Positions 56,074 to 64,000 of a stretch of DNA of 64,000 nucleotides are shown in pieces. How positions within the stretch are numbered: the stretch's first letter is position 1; each line of letters starts with the position of its first letter. The stretch covers positions 62,001 to 126,000 of the forward strand of contig NZ_JARACO010000004.1 of assembly GCF_028765575.1 (NCBI RefSeq), written 5' to 3'. The DNA comes from Aliivibrio sp. S3MY1. GTDB taxonomy: Bacteria > Pseudomonadota > Gammaproteobacteria > Enterobacterales > Vibrionaceae. Position numbers and translations under genes: made by a program. The notes beneath the pieces were generated by a model. It was given only the letters and a program-made list of their open reading frames with translations, made no database searches and was not told the origin of the DNA.

Positions 56074-57057
56074 CTATTCACCAAATACGCCACCACGAAT
56101 AAGCATTGCCATAATGTAATGCTGTTGCTCTTTCTCTGGTTGTTTATCTTTTAACATCCAACCATCCAATAACTTATAGAAGTCATTATTTTCTTTTGGT
56201 TGACGGTAAGCAGCACCACGGTTGGTTACAGAGCCATACGGTTCAACCGCAATTGGGCCAACCTCTTCAAAAGCAGGGTGCCAAGTATCAATAGTACGTA
56301 ATGCGTTACCAATCTTTTGAGAGTGCATTGCCGCTTGACCATTTAGCTGATACAAGAATTTACTCTTATCCCCTTTACCTCCACCCATCACTAGCTCTTG
56401 TGATGGGTACACAGCTTGGCCTTCACCTAACTGCGTGAATGCTTCAACTTTAATTAACGAGTGATTTTCAACTAACCCTTTTTGAATAATCTCGGCTAGT
56501 TCATCCACCGATGGATTATTATCAAAGCTACGTAAATTAAAATCATGACTATTAAAGGTAAATTCTTTTCCTTCTGCTGCTACTTTTACTACCACATTTT
56601 CAGCACCAACACGGTTACGCCACAAGAAACGACCATTAGCAATATTTTGTGCATAACGTTTGGCTAATTCAGTAAAGCCTTCTTCTTGCTTATAAGCCTC
56701 AATTTTCTCAGCTAATGCCGCCTGATACTCAGGATTATTACAGGTCGATGGCACTTGTAAATCACTTAATACACGCAAGGTAAATTGCACTTTTAATGTA
56801 TCCGCTTGATGATTTAACGCTGCAATATCAACGGTTTGCAAATTAGCCTTTGATACTTCTGCATCGAGTTTTATTGGATCATTTGCCATTGCTGTTTTTA
56901 AGCGGTTTGAGATCGTACCGCGTACCGCTTTTTCACCCACCATAATTGGTGTCCACTCTTGTTTCTCCCAATTACCCGCAAACATTAATGCATCAGATGG
57001 AAGTAGTTTTGCTTCAAACGCCAAGACTGACGGTGTTTTTAAGTTTGTTTTAGCCAT
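56074..57057 (-). CDS. cas7f: Cas7f (Csy3) backbone subunit
   Basis: Cas7f (327 residues) is present in six copies along the crRNA in the I-F Cascade. Marks are [20 protein letters not shown] at the start, [30 protein letters not shown] and [15 protein letters not shown] near the end. It lies 21 bases after cas5f within the operon. Confidence 0.95.
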   Translation of the reverse strand: MAKTNLKTPSVLAFEAKLLPSDALMFAGNWEKQEWTPIMVGEKAVRGTISNRLKTAMANDPIKLDAEVSKANLQTVDIAALNHQADTLKVQFTLRVLSDLQVPSTCNNPEYQAALAEKIEAYKQEEGFTELAKRYAQNIANGRFLWRNRVGAENVVVKVAAEGKEFTFNSHDFNLRSFDNNPSVDELAEIIQKGLVENHSLIKVEAFTQLGEGQAVYPSQELVMGGGKGDKSKFLYQLNGQAAMHSQKIGNALRTIDTWHPAFEEVGPIAVEPYGSVTNRGAAYRQPKENNDFYKLLDGWMLKDKQPEKEQQHYIMAMLIRGGVFGE

Positions 57058-57078
57058 TTTAATTCTCTCTATTTATTT

Positions 57079-58053
57079 TTAAAATTTCATTGCTGCATTT
57101 TCATCAAACTCATCCATAAAGAGTTCGATAATAGGATCTATAAACGGTTTTGTTTTAGCGACATACCAAGGTTCACAATGCTCATAACGCCAAATGGCAT
57201 CATCTATGTTTGTTAAACGGTGCGGACTCATCCATTCACCAACACCATAGGCTGCCTCAGTAAACGCAACAGGAACGGTCGTATCTCGCACATTGTCAAC
57301 TTTTCCAGCCTCATACAGTGGCGATATAGCACAAAAACCTGACATGATTGGCACCAAGTATCCCATTTGAGGTTTCTTCACAAACTCCCACTTGGCTTTA
57401 TTACTTAATTCGCCTTGATCTTCTGCCTCACTTTCTACGCGCGTGGCTTGATATTTAACTTTGTAAAAATCACACCACGCATCAAATACTGAGATTTGCT
57501 CGCCTTGCTCATGTATATTTTTAACGTGTTCAGTTAAATATTCACTGCGGTCTAACAATACAAACCCGGGCATTAAACGACGCAATACTTTTTTATCTTC
57601 CTCTTTATTGGTCAGTGATATAGAACCAATTTGTGTTATTTGCCCTCCGGCAATTCTGAGTTTAGGCACTAGATTTTCAACCTCATTGACGAGTTGATCT
57701 TCCTGATACATGGCACCACCCAACAAACCGTGCACTTCAATTAAGAGAGAAATCGTCATATTCATACGACCTTCTTCATTAATTGGAGCTGTGGTTCCTT
57801 TTTGAGTTAATGGGTTACGCGTTAAGGCAAAGACATAATCCCCCCACTCTTTAGGTTGCCTTGCGTGAACCATATTTTCATGACTGATAACGGCTACGCC
57901 ACCTAATGTTATTGCTAATTCAGAAGATAATTTTCGTGATAAAGCATGGGCAAATCCCAAAAAATTCGTCATGGAAGGGAAACCATACGTTAAGCCTGCA
58001 ATGGCATTGGCGTTTTGTACGCTGATGTCTTTTAATAATAAATAGCGGCTCAT
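57079..58053 (-). CDS. cas5f: Cas5f (Csy2) subunit
   Basis: Cas5f (324 residues) caps the 5' handle of the crRNA together with Cas8f. It starts with YLLLKDISVQNANAIAGLTY and has GFPSMTNFLGFAHALSRKL, as usual for Csy2, and a C-terminal WRYEHCEPWYVAKTKPFIDP. One base separates it from cas8f and the genes are likely translated together. Confidence 0.94.
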   Translation of the reverse strand: MSRYLLLKDISVQNANAIAGLTYGFPSMTNFLGFAHALSRKLSSELAITLGGVAVISHENMVHARQPKEWGDYVFALTRNPLTQKGTTAPINEEGRMNMTISLLIEVHGLLGGAMYQEDQLVNEVENLVPKLRIAGGQITQIGSISLTNKEEDKKVLRRLMPGFVLLDRSEYLTEHVKNIHEQGEQISVFDAWCDFYKVKYQATRVESEAEDQGELSNKAKWEFVKKPQMGYLVPIMSGFCAISPLYEAGKVDNVRDTTVPVAFTEAAYGVGEWMSPHRLTNIDDAIWRYEHCEPWYVAKTKPFIDPIIELFMDEFDENAAMKF

Positions 58054-58054
58054 G

Positions 58055-59410
58055 TTACAGCTCCCCTAATTTTGGCGTTGAGCGTTCAAAATGCTTTAAT
58101 TGATGTAAAAACAACGTTGAAAAATAAGCGTGTTCAATATCACCCAAAATATATTTCTCTTTATTGCTCTTTAATTTATGAGTCAACCAACTGGCAAAAT
58201 CCGTCGCGATAAGCACCAACCAATCCCCTTTTTCACGGTGTTTTTGGAATGTTTCATCGGTGTTGTAAACATCTAACCACAATGCATGATTAGGCTTCAT
58301 TTTACATTCATCACTATTTGACCAACCTGCATGATCTTTCATCATTTGAATGACCGCAGCGTGGTTTAACACCGTATCAATGATTGGTAAAAGATACGCG
58401 TTATCTCGTTGACGGCGGATATGTACGTTTCGCTCATCTTCCCTTACGTTTTCAAGAAATAAACGGAAATCACGGATCAATGCAGCCGATTTAAAGCTTA
58501 ATTCACGCCCAAATACGCTTGGGCTGCTTATTGGTGGTGAGGTGATACTCTTCCACTGCGGTGGCGCACAATTTAATAAAAACGTTTCTCCATGACGTTC
58601 ATTATTTAATTGCGAGATATTTTGAGGTTTAGACCCTCCAAAATTTTGTACCGCAAGATTAAAGAAACGTTCATCTAACTTTTCATGGTATTTATCTGTT
58701 TTATGAGCATCACGGATCTCTTTTGAGTCACCATACCGAATGCGTCTTACTTCATGATATAGCTCATGCGCAAGAGCCGATGAAAAAAGTGGACATAACA
58801 AATGGTAGTCAACTGAGGTTTTATCCTCACCAATTAAAGGAAAGTACAGTTGCTTACTTAAGGTATGGCTAGATAACTTGCTGTCACCAAGGGCTTGTGC
58901 AAATCCTTCTTTCCACTCTTGTAATTGCTGTTCATCACTTCCAAAAGGGTGTAATGCATTGATGTGGCCTTGCTGTAATTGAGTAATTAAACTTTCACCA
59001 TCACATTCTAGCTTGAGTAAACTCGCTATAGGAAAACGAGCAGAATTACCAACAAAATCAAGAGCCTTATTCTTTATACTTTTCGTTGTTAAATATGTAT
59101 CATTTGACACATATACGTCTTCAAAAATACTAGTCGCCTTTTTTACATCTCCATTAGTATATTTAGGACCATGTGTGGCTAAACTAAGCTCTGATGCTCT
59201 ATTCGCTTTATCTGATAACCATGTGTTGATTTTAAATTCAGCCTCTATCGGTGCTGATTCTTCTGCATAAACTGCTTTCGCTTTTGCAATTTCAACAGGA
59301 TCTTCACTTTTTTCTAAGACCTTATTTAGTGCCTTTAGTAATGGCTCTAACTTTGCTTCTTTTCGTTGCTGAATATAATCAGCAATAGCCTGAGATAATG
59401 TATTATCCAT
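58055..59410 (-). CDS. cas8f: Cas8f (Csy1) large subunit
   Basis: Cas8f recognises the GG/CC protospacer-adjacent motif and starts DNA unwinding. The 451-residue protein has an acidic/charged N-terminal helical part (SQAIADYIQQRKEAKLEPLL), THGPKYTNGDVKKATSIF, LNNERHGETFLLNCAPPQWK and a helical C-terminal bundle. Its start overlaps the end of cas2-3 by eight bases. Family identity is supported by position and these Csy1-like stretches. Confidence 0.93.
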   Translation of the reverse strand: MDNTLSQAIADYIQQRKEAKLEPLLKALNKVLEKSEDPVEIAKAKAVYAEESAPIEAEFKINTWLSDKANRASELSLATHGPKYTNGDVKKATSIFEDVYVSNDTYLTTKSIKNKALDFVGNSARFPIASLLKLECDGESLITQLQQGHINALHPFGSDEQQLQEWKEGFAQALGDSKLSSHTLSKQLYFPLIGEDKTSVDYHLLCPLFSSALAHELYHEVRRIRYGDSKEIRDAHKTDKYHEKLDERFFNLAVQNFGGSKPQNISQLNNERHGETFLLNCAPPQWKSITSPPISSPSVFGRELSFKSAALIRDFRLFLENVREDERNVHIRRQRDNAYLLPIIDTVLNHAAVIQMMKDHAGWSNSDECKMKPNHALWLDVYNTDETFQKHREKGDWLVLIATDFASWLTHKLKSNKEKYILGDIEHAYFSTLFLHQLKHFERSTPKLGEL

Positions 59411-62400
59411 TATTATTCCTAGTTATTTTTGTTTGGTAAATGCCCAACTGATCATGCCAATTCCAAATTAATTCTTGATCTTCTTTTGGTGCTCTTAAAC
59501 TAATAGCGCCAAAATATTGCCCGGTACTTTCTACTGTTTGCTCTAGCTGTTCTGCTAAATTACTATAGATGGTTTCTGCATCGGTATTCATCCACCAATA
59601 GTTACCCTCTGATAACTCAATGCTTTGTGTTACCACTCTATGATTTTGTGGCGTAAATACCCATTTCTTTTGCGTTGTGTCTTTTTGATGCCAACCTAAA
59701 TCATCCCACTCATCGGCTTTACACAAAATGAATTCTTCTTGTGAGTCTGACTTTCTGAACCTAGTTTGGTTGATAAACTCACCATTCCAATCAGCATGAT
59801 TATCACTACTCCACCACAAGCAAGCTTCATCATCTTTCTGAAAAAAGATATCTTTATTTAGCTTATTTTCTAAACCTAGCGTTAGCTTTAACGCACGATG
59901 CTCTTGTACAGAAAAACTATCAATCCCCTTAGCTTTTTTATTTTTTGATGTTTTATCTAAACAGAAGTCTTTCTGAGAAAAAGACGGCTCTTTTATTCGT
60001 GAAATTGCAGAGATACTTTCTAACTCACCATTTAATAGTTCATTCAAATCATGAGTCGACAAAGGCAAATCTTTACTTTCAAAACCCGGTTTACAGTAAG
60101 CTGTGGTATCACCTCTTAATGCTCTGATGTTTTTATTCAATACCATTAAGTTGCTACTGCTCGGCTCTTGTTGGCGATGACGTTGAATACGGCCAGCGAG
60201 TTGAATTAACGCACGTAATGAACTTGGCTCTGCAATGCCCCAATCGTAATCGTGATCTCGTCCTACCTCGACAACCGACGTCCCGATAACAACAAAAATA
60301 TTATTCGCTGTCGTTGTTTTATTGAGCGCTTCTATAATCTCTGGTTGTTGCCAAAGCTGCTCTGAGTCATATCGCGTTAGGGTATTATCTAAACGATTTT
60401 CCTTGTGAGATCTCACTGCCAATGGAAACTGTGAGTGATACACACAAAAATGAATACTGTAATCCTCTTGCGGGCTCATTTCAGACAGGCACTTCATCAC
60501 ATTGATCATTGAGTCGATATTTGCTATTCGAACCACACCGCAAGATACTTTTCGTCCTGAGCGGTGTTTTACGTGATGATTATCATGTAATCGATGGAGC
60601 AGTCTATGAATGGTTGCTGCGACTGACTGATAAATATGATCATCATCTTTCTTTTCGCTTAACTCATCATCAATATGAACTGTGACTAACTCCCCTTTAC
60701 GCAGCACTTTTTTATTTTCGTTCAGTTTTTTAATGCGCTTCTGCACGAAGATATCGTTTTCTTCCGTAAAAGCATCAGATGATTTTATCTCAGTAACATG
60801 GCTTTTATTCTCGTCAAACCATCCACAAACCACACTTTGTAACTCCCCATCTGGAAAATTGGCTTCATTAAAGTGCTTTCTTCCTGCTAAATAGGCGTGG
60901 TATAACGCATTGATTAGTGATGGTGGTAAGGTGGCCGAAGAAAGTAACACACGAGAACCAAGCATGCCTGCCCAGTTAACTAAGCGACATAACGCTGATA
61001 GATCTTCCAAGCCAAAATCATCTGGCTCATCCAAAATCAAATCTGATGTTAATAGACGCAACATAGGCGCAATTTGTTTGCCACCACGCAAGCTTTCTGT
61101 CGCGGGCATTAAATGATCAATGGTGCTAACCACGACAGGTGCACTAATCAATTGCTCTAATTTAGGGTTTCCTTGTAGCCAGTGCTTTAAGCGTCCATCA
61201 TAAATTTGACCGTCATAACTAATGAAAAGTTGTTCGAAAAAATCATCGCTTGATTCACTTCCTGAACTTTGTTTTTCTTTAGTTGGTTCTTTATTCACTT
61301 GATGTAAGGTTTTAACCGCTTGCGAGCCAATTAATACCGCAAGTTCATCATCTCCCAATTTCAGTAAATCACGATAACTATCACCTGTTTGTAATGTTAG
61401 GGTTCTTAAGCCTACGGCAACAGAGAAGCGACACCCTTCTCTTTCATCAGCAAGTGCATACATGATCCGAGCATTGGCAATGGTTTTACCACAGCCTGTT
61501 GAGGCCATATTGATCCCAAAGAATCCTTGCTTTTCACTTAATCGAGCATACTCTTTGGCGGCTTTATAAGCTTTATCTTGCCATACGAATTTTTTCGGTG
61601 CATTGCGACTGAATAGTTTGTGTTGCCCTATCGCTGGCAGTGCATATTTCAAAGCAGGAAGGTTTAATGCAAAGTGCATGGCATTGTGAGCAACGCCAAT
61701 ATTATGCTCATCCAATTGCTGTTTAAATACCGCACTTCCTTCAAGCTGGGTCGCTTTTCTATCTGTGTTAGCTTTTGGTAAATAGTCGTTATCTCGCCAC
61801 TCCAATTGAGATCGTTCAGCTTCTAAGGAAGAATAATAGTGATCCGAAAGCATTAAAGACAAACGTGACAAATGAGCAACAAAACGTTGCTTTAACCATG
61901 GTTGCTCATGATTTAGTTTTGTATTTTTTAATGTTCGATACGCCAATTTAGACGCTTGTTTTTGCCATGTTTTACTAATAAATGGAGTCCCTTGGCTGAA
62001 AGTCCAATTTTTATTGATGACTTCACTACCAATTTGATCTAATTGCTCTGCATTACTAGAGTTCCAATCACAATTAAAAACATTAATTAACCATTGAGGC
62101 ATATTTTCATTAACGACATTTTGTGTGCGCTTAGTTTGAGGTAATGGCAAACGGTGATGAGAAACAATTAACCAAGCGATTAACGTAGCAAAAGAAGACA
62201 ATGACTTAAATGGTGATAATGAACCTGAACTGTGATCATTATGTAAGTTGTCTAATACATAGGATTCAATACGATTGCCATTACCTAAGCGATTTATTTC
62301 ACTTAATTCAGATAACCACTCTTGGTCTGATTTTCCTTTTACAAAAGCTTCAAACAAGCGCAGAGAAATCCACTCGTGTCGATAAGGTTCTCCTTTTGCT

Positions 62401-62822
62401 CCACTTATCCCTTGCAGTTTTGCTTGAAACAAATCATTGGCTTTACCAAAATCATGAAACAAGCCTGCAATGCTGGTGGCATTGGCGATCACTTCCAGTT
62501 TATCCCAACCGTTTTCCCATTCTTTATGATCAAGATTCAAACTGGTTCGATTCACTGGCACCACACCCTCGGTATTAAATTTCAAGCGATTTCCCACCAC
62601 CCATAAAAACTGGCTGCGAGAGCGTGAGCGTATCCAATGGCAACTTACCGCAGTGCTTTTGCTTGCTGTTTGTCGCAGCATTTTCTTTACGGTTAATAAA
62701 CCATCTTCGGTAATAATGGTCTGCCATGTGTTATCCCCAATGCGGTTTGCAAAGGCATCTAACACTCTGCGTGTTTTCTTTAACGCATTTTTCTCACACT
62801 GAGAAACAAAAGTGACCATCAT
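59403..62822 (-). CDS. cas3: Cas2-Cas3 fusion nuclease-helicase
   Basis: In subtype I-F the adaptation protein Cas2 is fused to the helicase-nuclease Cas3. The 1139-residue protein has an N-terminal Cas2-like part (about residues 1-90), an HD nuclease with FHDFGKAND near residue 123, Walker A MASTGCGKT near 442, a DExD-type box LILDEPDD near 596 and a helicase C-terminal part with QLAGRIQRHRQQ. It degrades target DNA and acts with Cas1 to insert new spacers. The start overlaps the cas1 stop by four bases (ATGA). Confidence 0.96.
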   Translation of the reverse strand: MMVTFVSQCEKNALKKTRRVLDAFANRIGDNTWQTIITEDGLLTVKKMLRQTASKSTAVSCHWIRSRSRSQFLWVVGNRLKFNTEGVVPVNRTSLNLDHKEWENGWDKLEVIANATSIAGLFHDFGKANDLFQAKLQGISGAKGEPYRHEWISLRLFEAFVKGKSDQEWLSELSEINRLGNGNRIESYVLDNLHNDHSSGSLSPFKSLSSFATLIAWLIVSHHRLPLPQTKRTQNVVNENMPQWLINVFNCDWNSSNAEQLDQIGSEVINKNWTFSQGTPFISKTWQKQASKLAYRTLKNTKLNHEQPWLKQRFVAHLSRLSLMLSDHYYSSLEAERSQLEWRDNDYLPKANTDRKATQLEGSAVFKQQLDEHNIGVAHNAMHFALNLPALKYALPAIGQHKLFSRNAPKKFVWQDKAYKAAKEYARLSEKQGFFGINMASTGCGKTIANARIMYALADEREGCRFSVAVGLRTLTLQTGDSYRDLLKLGDDELAVLIGSQAVKTLHQVNKEPTKEKQSSGSESSDDFFEQLFISYDGQIYDGRLKHWLQGNPKLEQLISAPVVVSTIDHLMPATESLRGGKQIAPMLRLLTSDLILDEPDDFGLEDLSALCRLVNWAGMLGSRVLLSSATLPPSLINALYHAYLAGRKHFNEANFPDGELQSVVCGWFDENKSHVTEIKSSDAFTEENDIFVQKRIKKLNENKKVLRKGELVTVHIDDELSEKKDDDHIYQSVAATIHRLLHRLHDNHHVKHRSGRKVSCGVVRIANIDSMINVMKCLSEMSPQEDYSIHFCVYHSQFPLAVRSHKENRLDNTLTRYDSEQLWQQPEIIEALNKTTTANNIFVVIGTSVVEVGRDHDYDWGIAEPSSLRALIQLAGRIQRHRQQEPSSSNLMVLNKNIRALRGDTTAYCKPGFESKDLPLSTHDLNELLNGELESISAISRIKEPSFSQKDFCLDKTSKNKKAKGIDSFSVQEHRALKLTLGLENKLNKDIFFQKDDEACLWWSSDNHADWNGEFINQTRFRKSDSQEEFILCKADEWDDLGWHQKDTTQKKWVFTPQNHRVVTQSIELSEGNYWWMNTDAETIYSNLAEQLEQTVESTGQYFGAISLRAPKEDQELIWNWHDQLGIYQTKITRNNNG

Positions 62823-63814
62823 CTTGCTTGATCTCCGCCATCTAGCGACTTAGGTTGTTGATGCATTAACGCCACGTCTTTAACGGTATCAAACATAAAA
62901 TCCAATACGTTATGATCGGTAAAGGCTTGCAATACTTGTTGGCGAAACTCTTGCTCTGTGTCGTTTTCTTTGGCGCATATAAATGCCCACGGCAGCACGA
63001 TGGTGTCTTTAATTAAATCAGCCACATCAAACACTAATGCCCCACGTCGAGTCTTGCCATGCATTACGGCAAAACCATGGGGAATACCTAATACCCATAA
63101 TGTTGTCGCAGCCAAACCATAAGCTAAATAGTTGCCATGATTGAGAAAGTCATTGGCTTTATCGGTTGATTGATGCTGCCTTTTAAAATCTTGTAGCTGA
63201 ACGTTATTCGCTGCAAACTTATATAAGTGTTTGGTTAATTGCGCTTCTGTCAGTAATAAATCGCTCTGCTTTGTTGCGGCTTCTGTTCGTTCTTCAAACC
63301 GTTCAAACGCGGCTTGCAACCCTGGCTCTTTTACATCAAAGCCTTCTTGTTTTAGCTCTCTGTCTTTTGCCCAGATCTTCTGTAAAAAACTCAACCTTGC
63401 TTGCTGAAATACTTTTGCTGCTGCCAAACGTTTTTGGTCATCAAACCAAAATGACATCCATCCTTGTAAATACTCGGTTGGGCGATATTCACTTTGTGGC
63501 GTAAACCATTCAATTGGCTGCTCTGCATCATTCGCCATATAGAGAGGCGTTCCACCACCGCCACTAAAGCCAACTAAAACGCCAGCTTGAGCGAGCATTC
63601 GCATGGCCGCTTGGGTAATTGATGTACCATTGCCGAGTAGCAGTACGGTGGTATTTGCAATCGGGATATTGAAGTATTGGTTCTCATTCTTCGCCTCTGT
63701 GAGATACAGAACACGACCGTCTTTTTGCATCACTCGGCAATATTCTAAATAGAACATATTGGCACGCTTAGAATGCAGAATGCTTTTTAGATCTGAAGAC
63801 GAAAAGTTATCCAT
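62819..63814 (-). CDS. cas1: CRISPR integrase Cas1 (I-F)
   Basis: Cas1 with Cas2-3 inserts spacers at the leader end. From the ATG at 63814 (AAGGA eight bases upstream) it has 331 residues. E190 (LLLTEAQLTK), H252 (VMHGKTRRG) and D263/D266 (VFDVADLIKD) fit the metal-binding residues of Pseudomonas Cas1. An in-frame GTG at 63820 is too close to the ribosome site. It is the first cas gene, 33 bases after the WYL gene. Confidence 0.96.
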   Translation of the reverse strand: MDNFSSSDLKSILHSKRANMFYLEYCRVMQKDGRVLYLTEAKNENQYFNIPIANTTVLLLGNGTSITQAAMRMLAQAGVLVGFSGGGGTPLYMANDAEQPIEWFTPQSEYRPTEYLQGWMSFWFDDQKRLAAAKVFQQARLSFLQKIWAKDRELKQEGFDVKEPGLQAAFERFEERTEAATKQSDLLLTEAQLTKHLYKFAANNVQLQDFKRQHQSTDKANDFLNHGNYLAYGLAATTLWVLGIPHGFAVMHGKTRRGALVFDVADLIKDTIVLPWAFICAKENDTEQEFRQQVLQAFTDHNVLDFMFDTVKDVALMHQQPKSLDGGDQAR

Positions 63815-63847
63815 TGACACTATCCTTGAATGATTAATATCGCCATC

Positions 63848-64000
63848 TTACTGAACAGCAAGGTCACATACTGACCCTGAGCGATCTTTTTGTATTTTTT
63901 CTACCGCTTTTAATAAACATTGCTCTACTGATTCTTTCAAAAATGCAGGCGAGACAACGGTTACATTTGGTTGAAAACGCATAATTTCACGTACTAATTC
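63848..64000 (-). CDS. WYL-domain protein, C-terminal end only
   Basis: The last 50 residues are in the window, ending in SVCDLAVQ and a TAA at 63848-63850. The stretch LVREIMRFQPNVTVVSPAFLKESV is typical of the end of WYL-domain transcriptional regulators, which sense nucleic acid or nucleotide ligands and often stand next to defence systems. It is on the same strand as the cas genes and 33 bases before cas1, so it may share their transcript or control it. The DNA-binding part is outside the window. Confidence 0.7.
   Translation of the reverse strand, partial: ELVREIMRFQPNVTVVSPAFLKESVEQCLLKAVEKIQKDRSGSVCDLAVQ

Overview
The window looks like chromosomal DNA of a Vibrionaceae bacterium, most likely Aliivibrio and probably its second chromosome. 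This is inferred from the low GC content and from protein families I recognise by eye: a V. cholerae-type maltodextrin/glycogen cluster, PopT (DUF368), VctPDGC/Fat-like siderophore transport, and Imm11/PAAR toxin-immunity genes. No rRNA or tRNA gene was recognised.

Layout. (1) 1-5026 is accessory DNA: a type VI secretion PAAR-like effector with a C-terminal HNH/AHH-like nuclease and its Imm11-type immunity gene (cut by the window edge), a small amber-interrupted pseudogene beside a block of dense hairpins, and a two-gene cassette of an unknown protein plus a cyclic-phosphate-processing receiver (cREC) protein. (2) 5193-8638 holds an acetate kinase gene without a neighbouring pta, and a translationally coupled pair of response regulator/CheC-CheX-like protein and PAS-GGDEF diguanylate cyclase. 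(3) 8858-33265 is a large carbohydrate region: malEFG (minus strand) divergent from malK-glgX, then cheV, sstT and a yoaK-like gene, then glgCA, a ydcF-like gene, malP-malQ-glgB, and the activator gene malT. Together these import maltodextrins, degrade and rearrange them, and build or debranch glycogen. MalT-box-like and CRP-like sites lie in the divergent promoter regions. (4) 33390-48856 is ordinary chromosome: popT, a TetR regulator divergent from an RND efflux pair, focA, tag, a membrane-anchored unknown-SCO1-PCuAC copper trio, an EamA exporter, a DUF465 protein and a Fur-type siderophore ABC operon ending in a siderophore-interacting protein.

(5) 48938-64000 is a complete subtype I-F CRISPR-Cas locus, all reading on the minus strand: a WYL-domain gene (3' end only), cas1, cas2-3, cas8f, cas5f, cas7f, cas6f, a leader with an imperfect dyad, and a regular array of 108 repeats and 107 spacers with a 60-bp period. 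The repeat farthest from the leader is degenerate. One internal repeat carries a substitution that breaks the Cas6f stem, and one spacer occurs twice, four spacers apart. The array is the most striking object in the window. I see no new CRISPR subtype; the less explained parts are the leader dyad, the stem-breaking repeat, the duplicated spacer, the linked WYL gene, the cREC cassette and the hairpin block near 3.8 kb.
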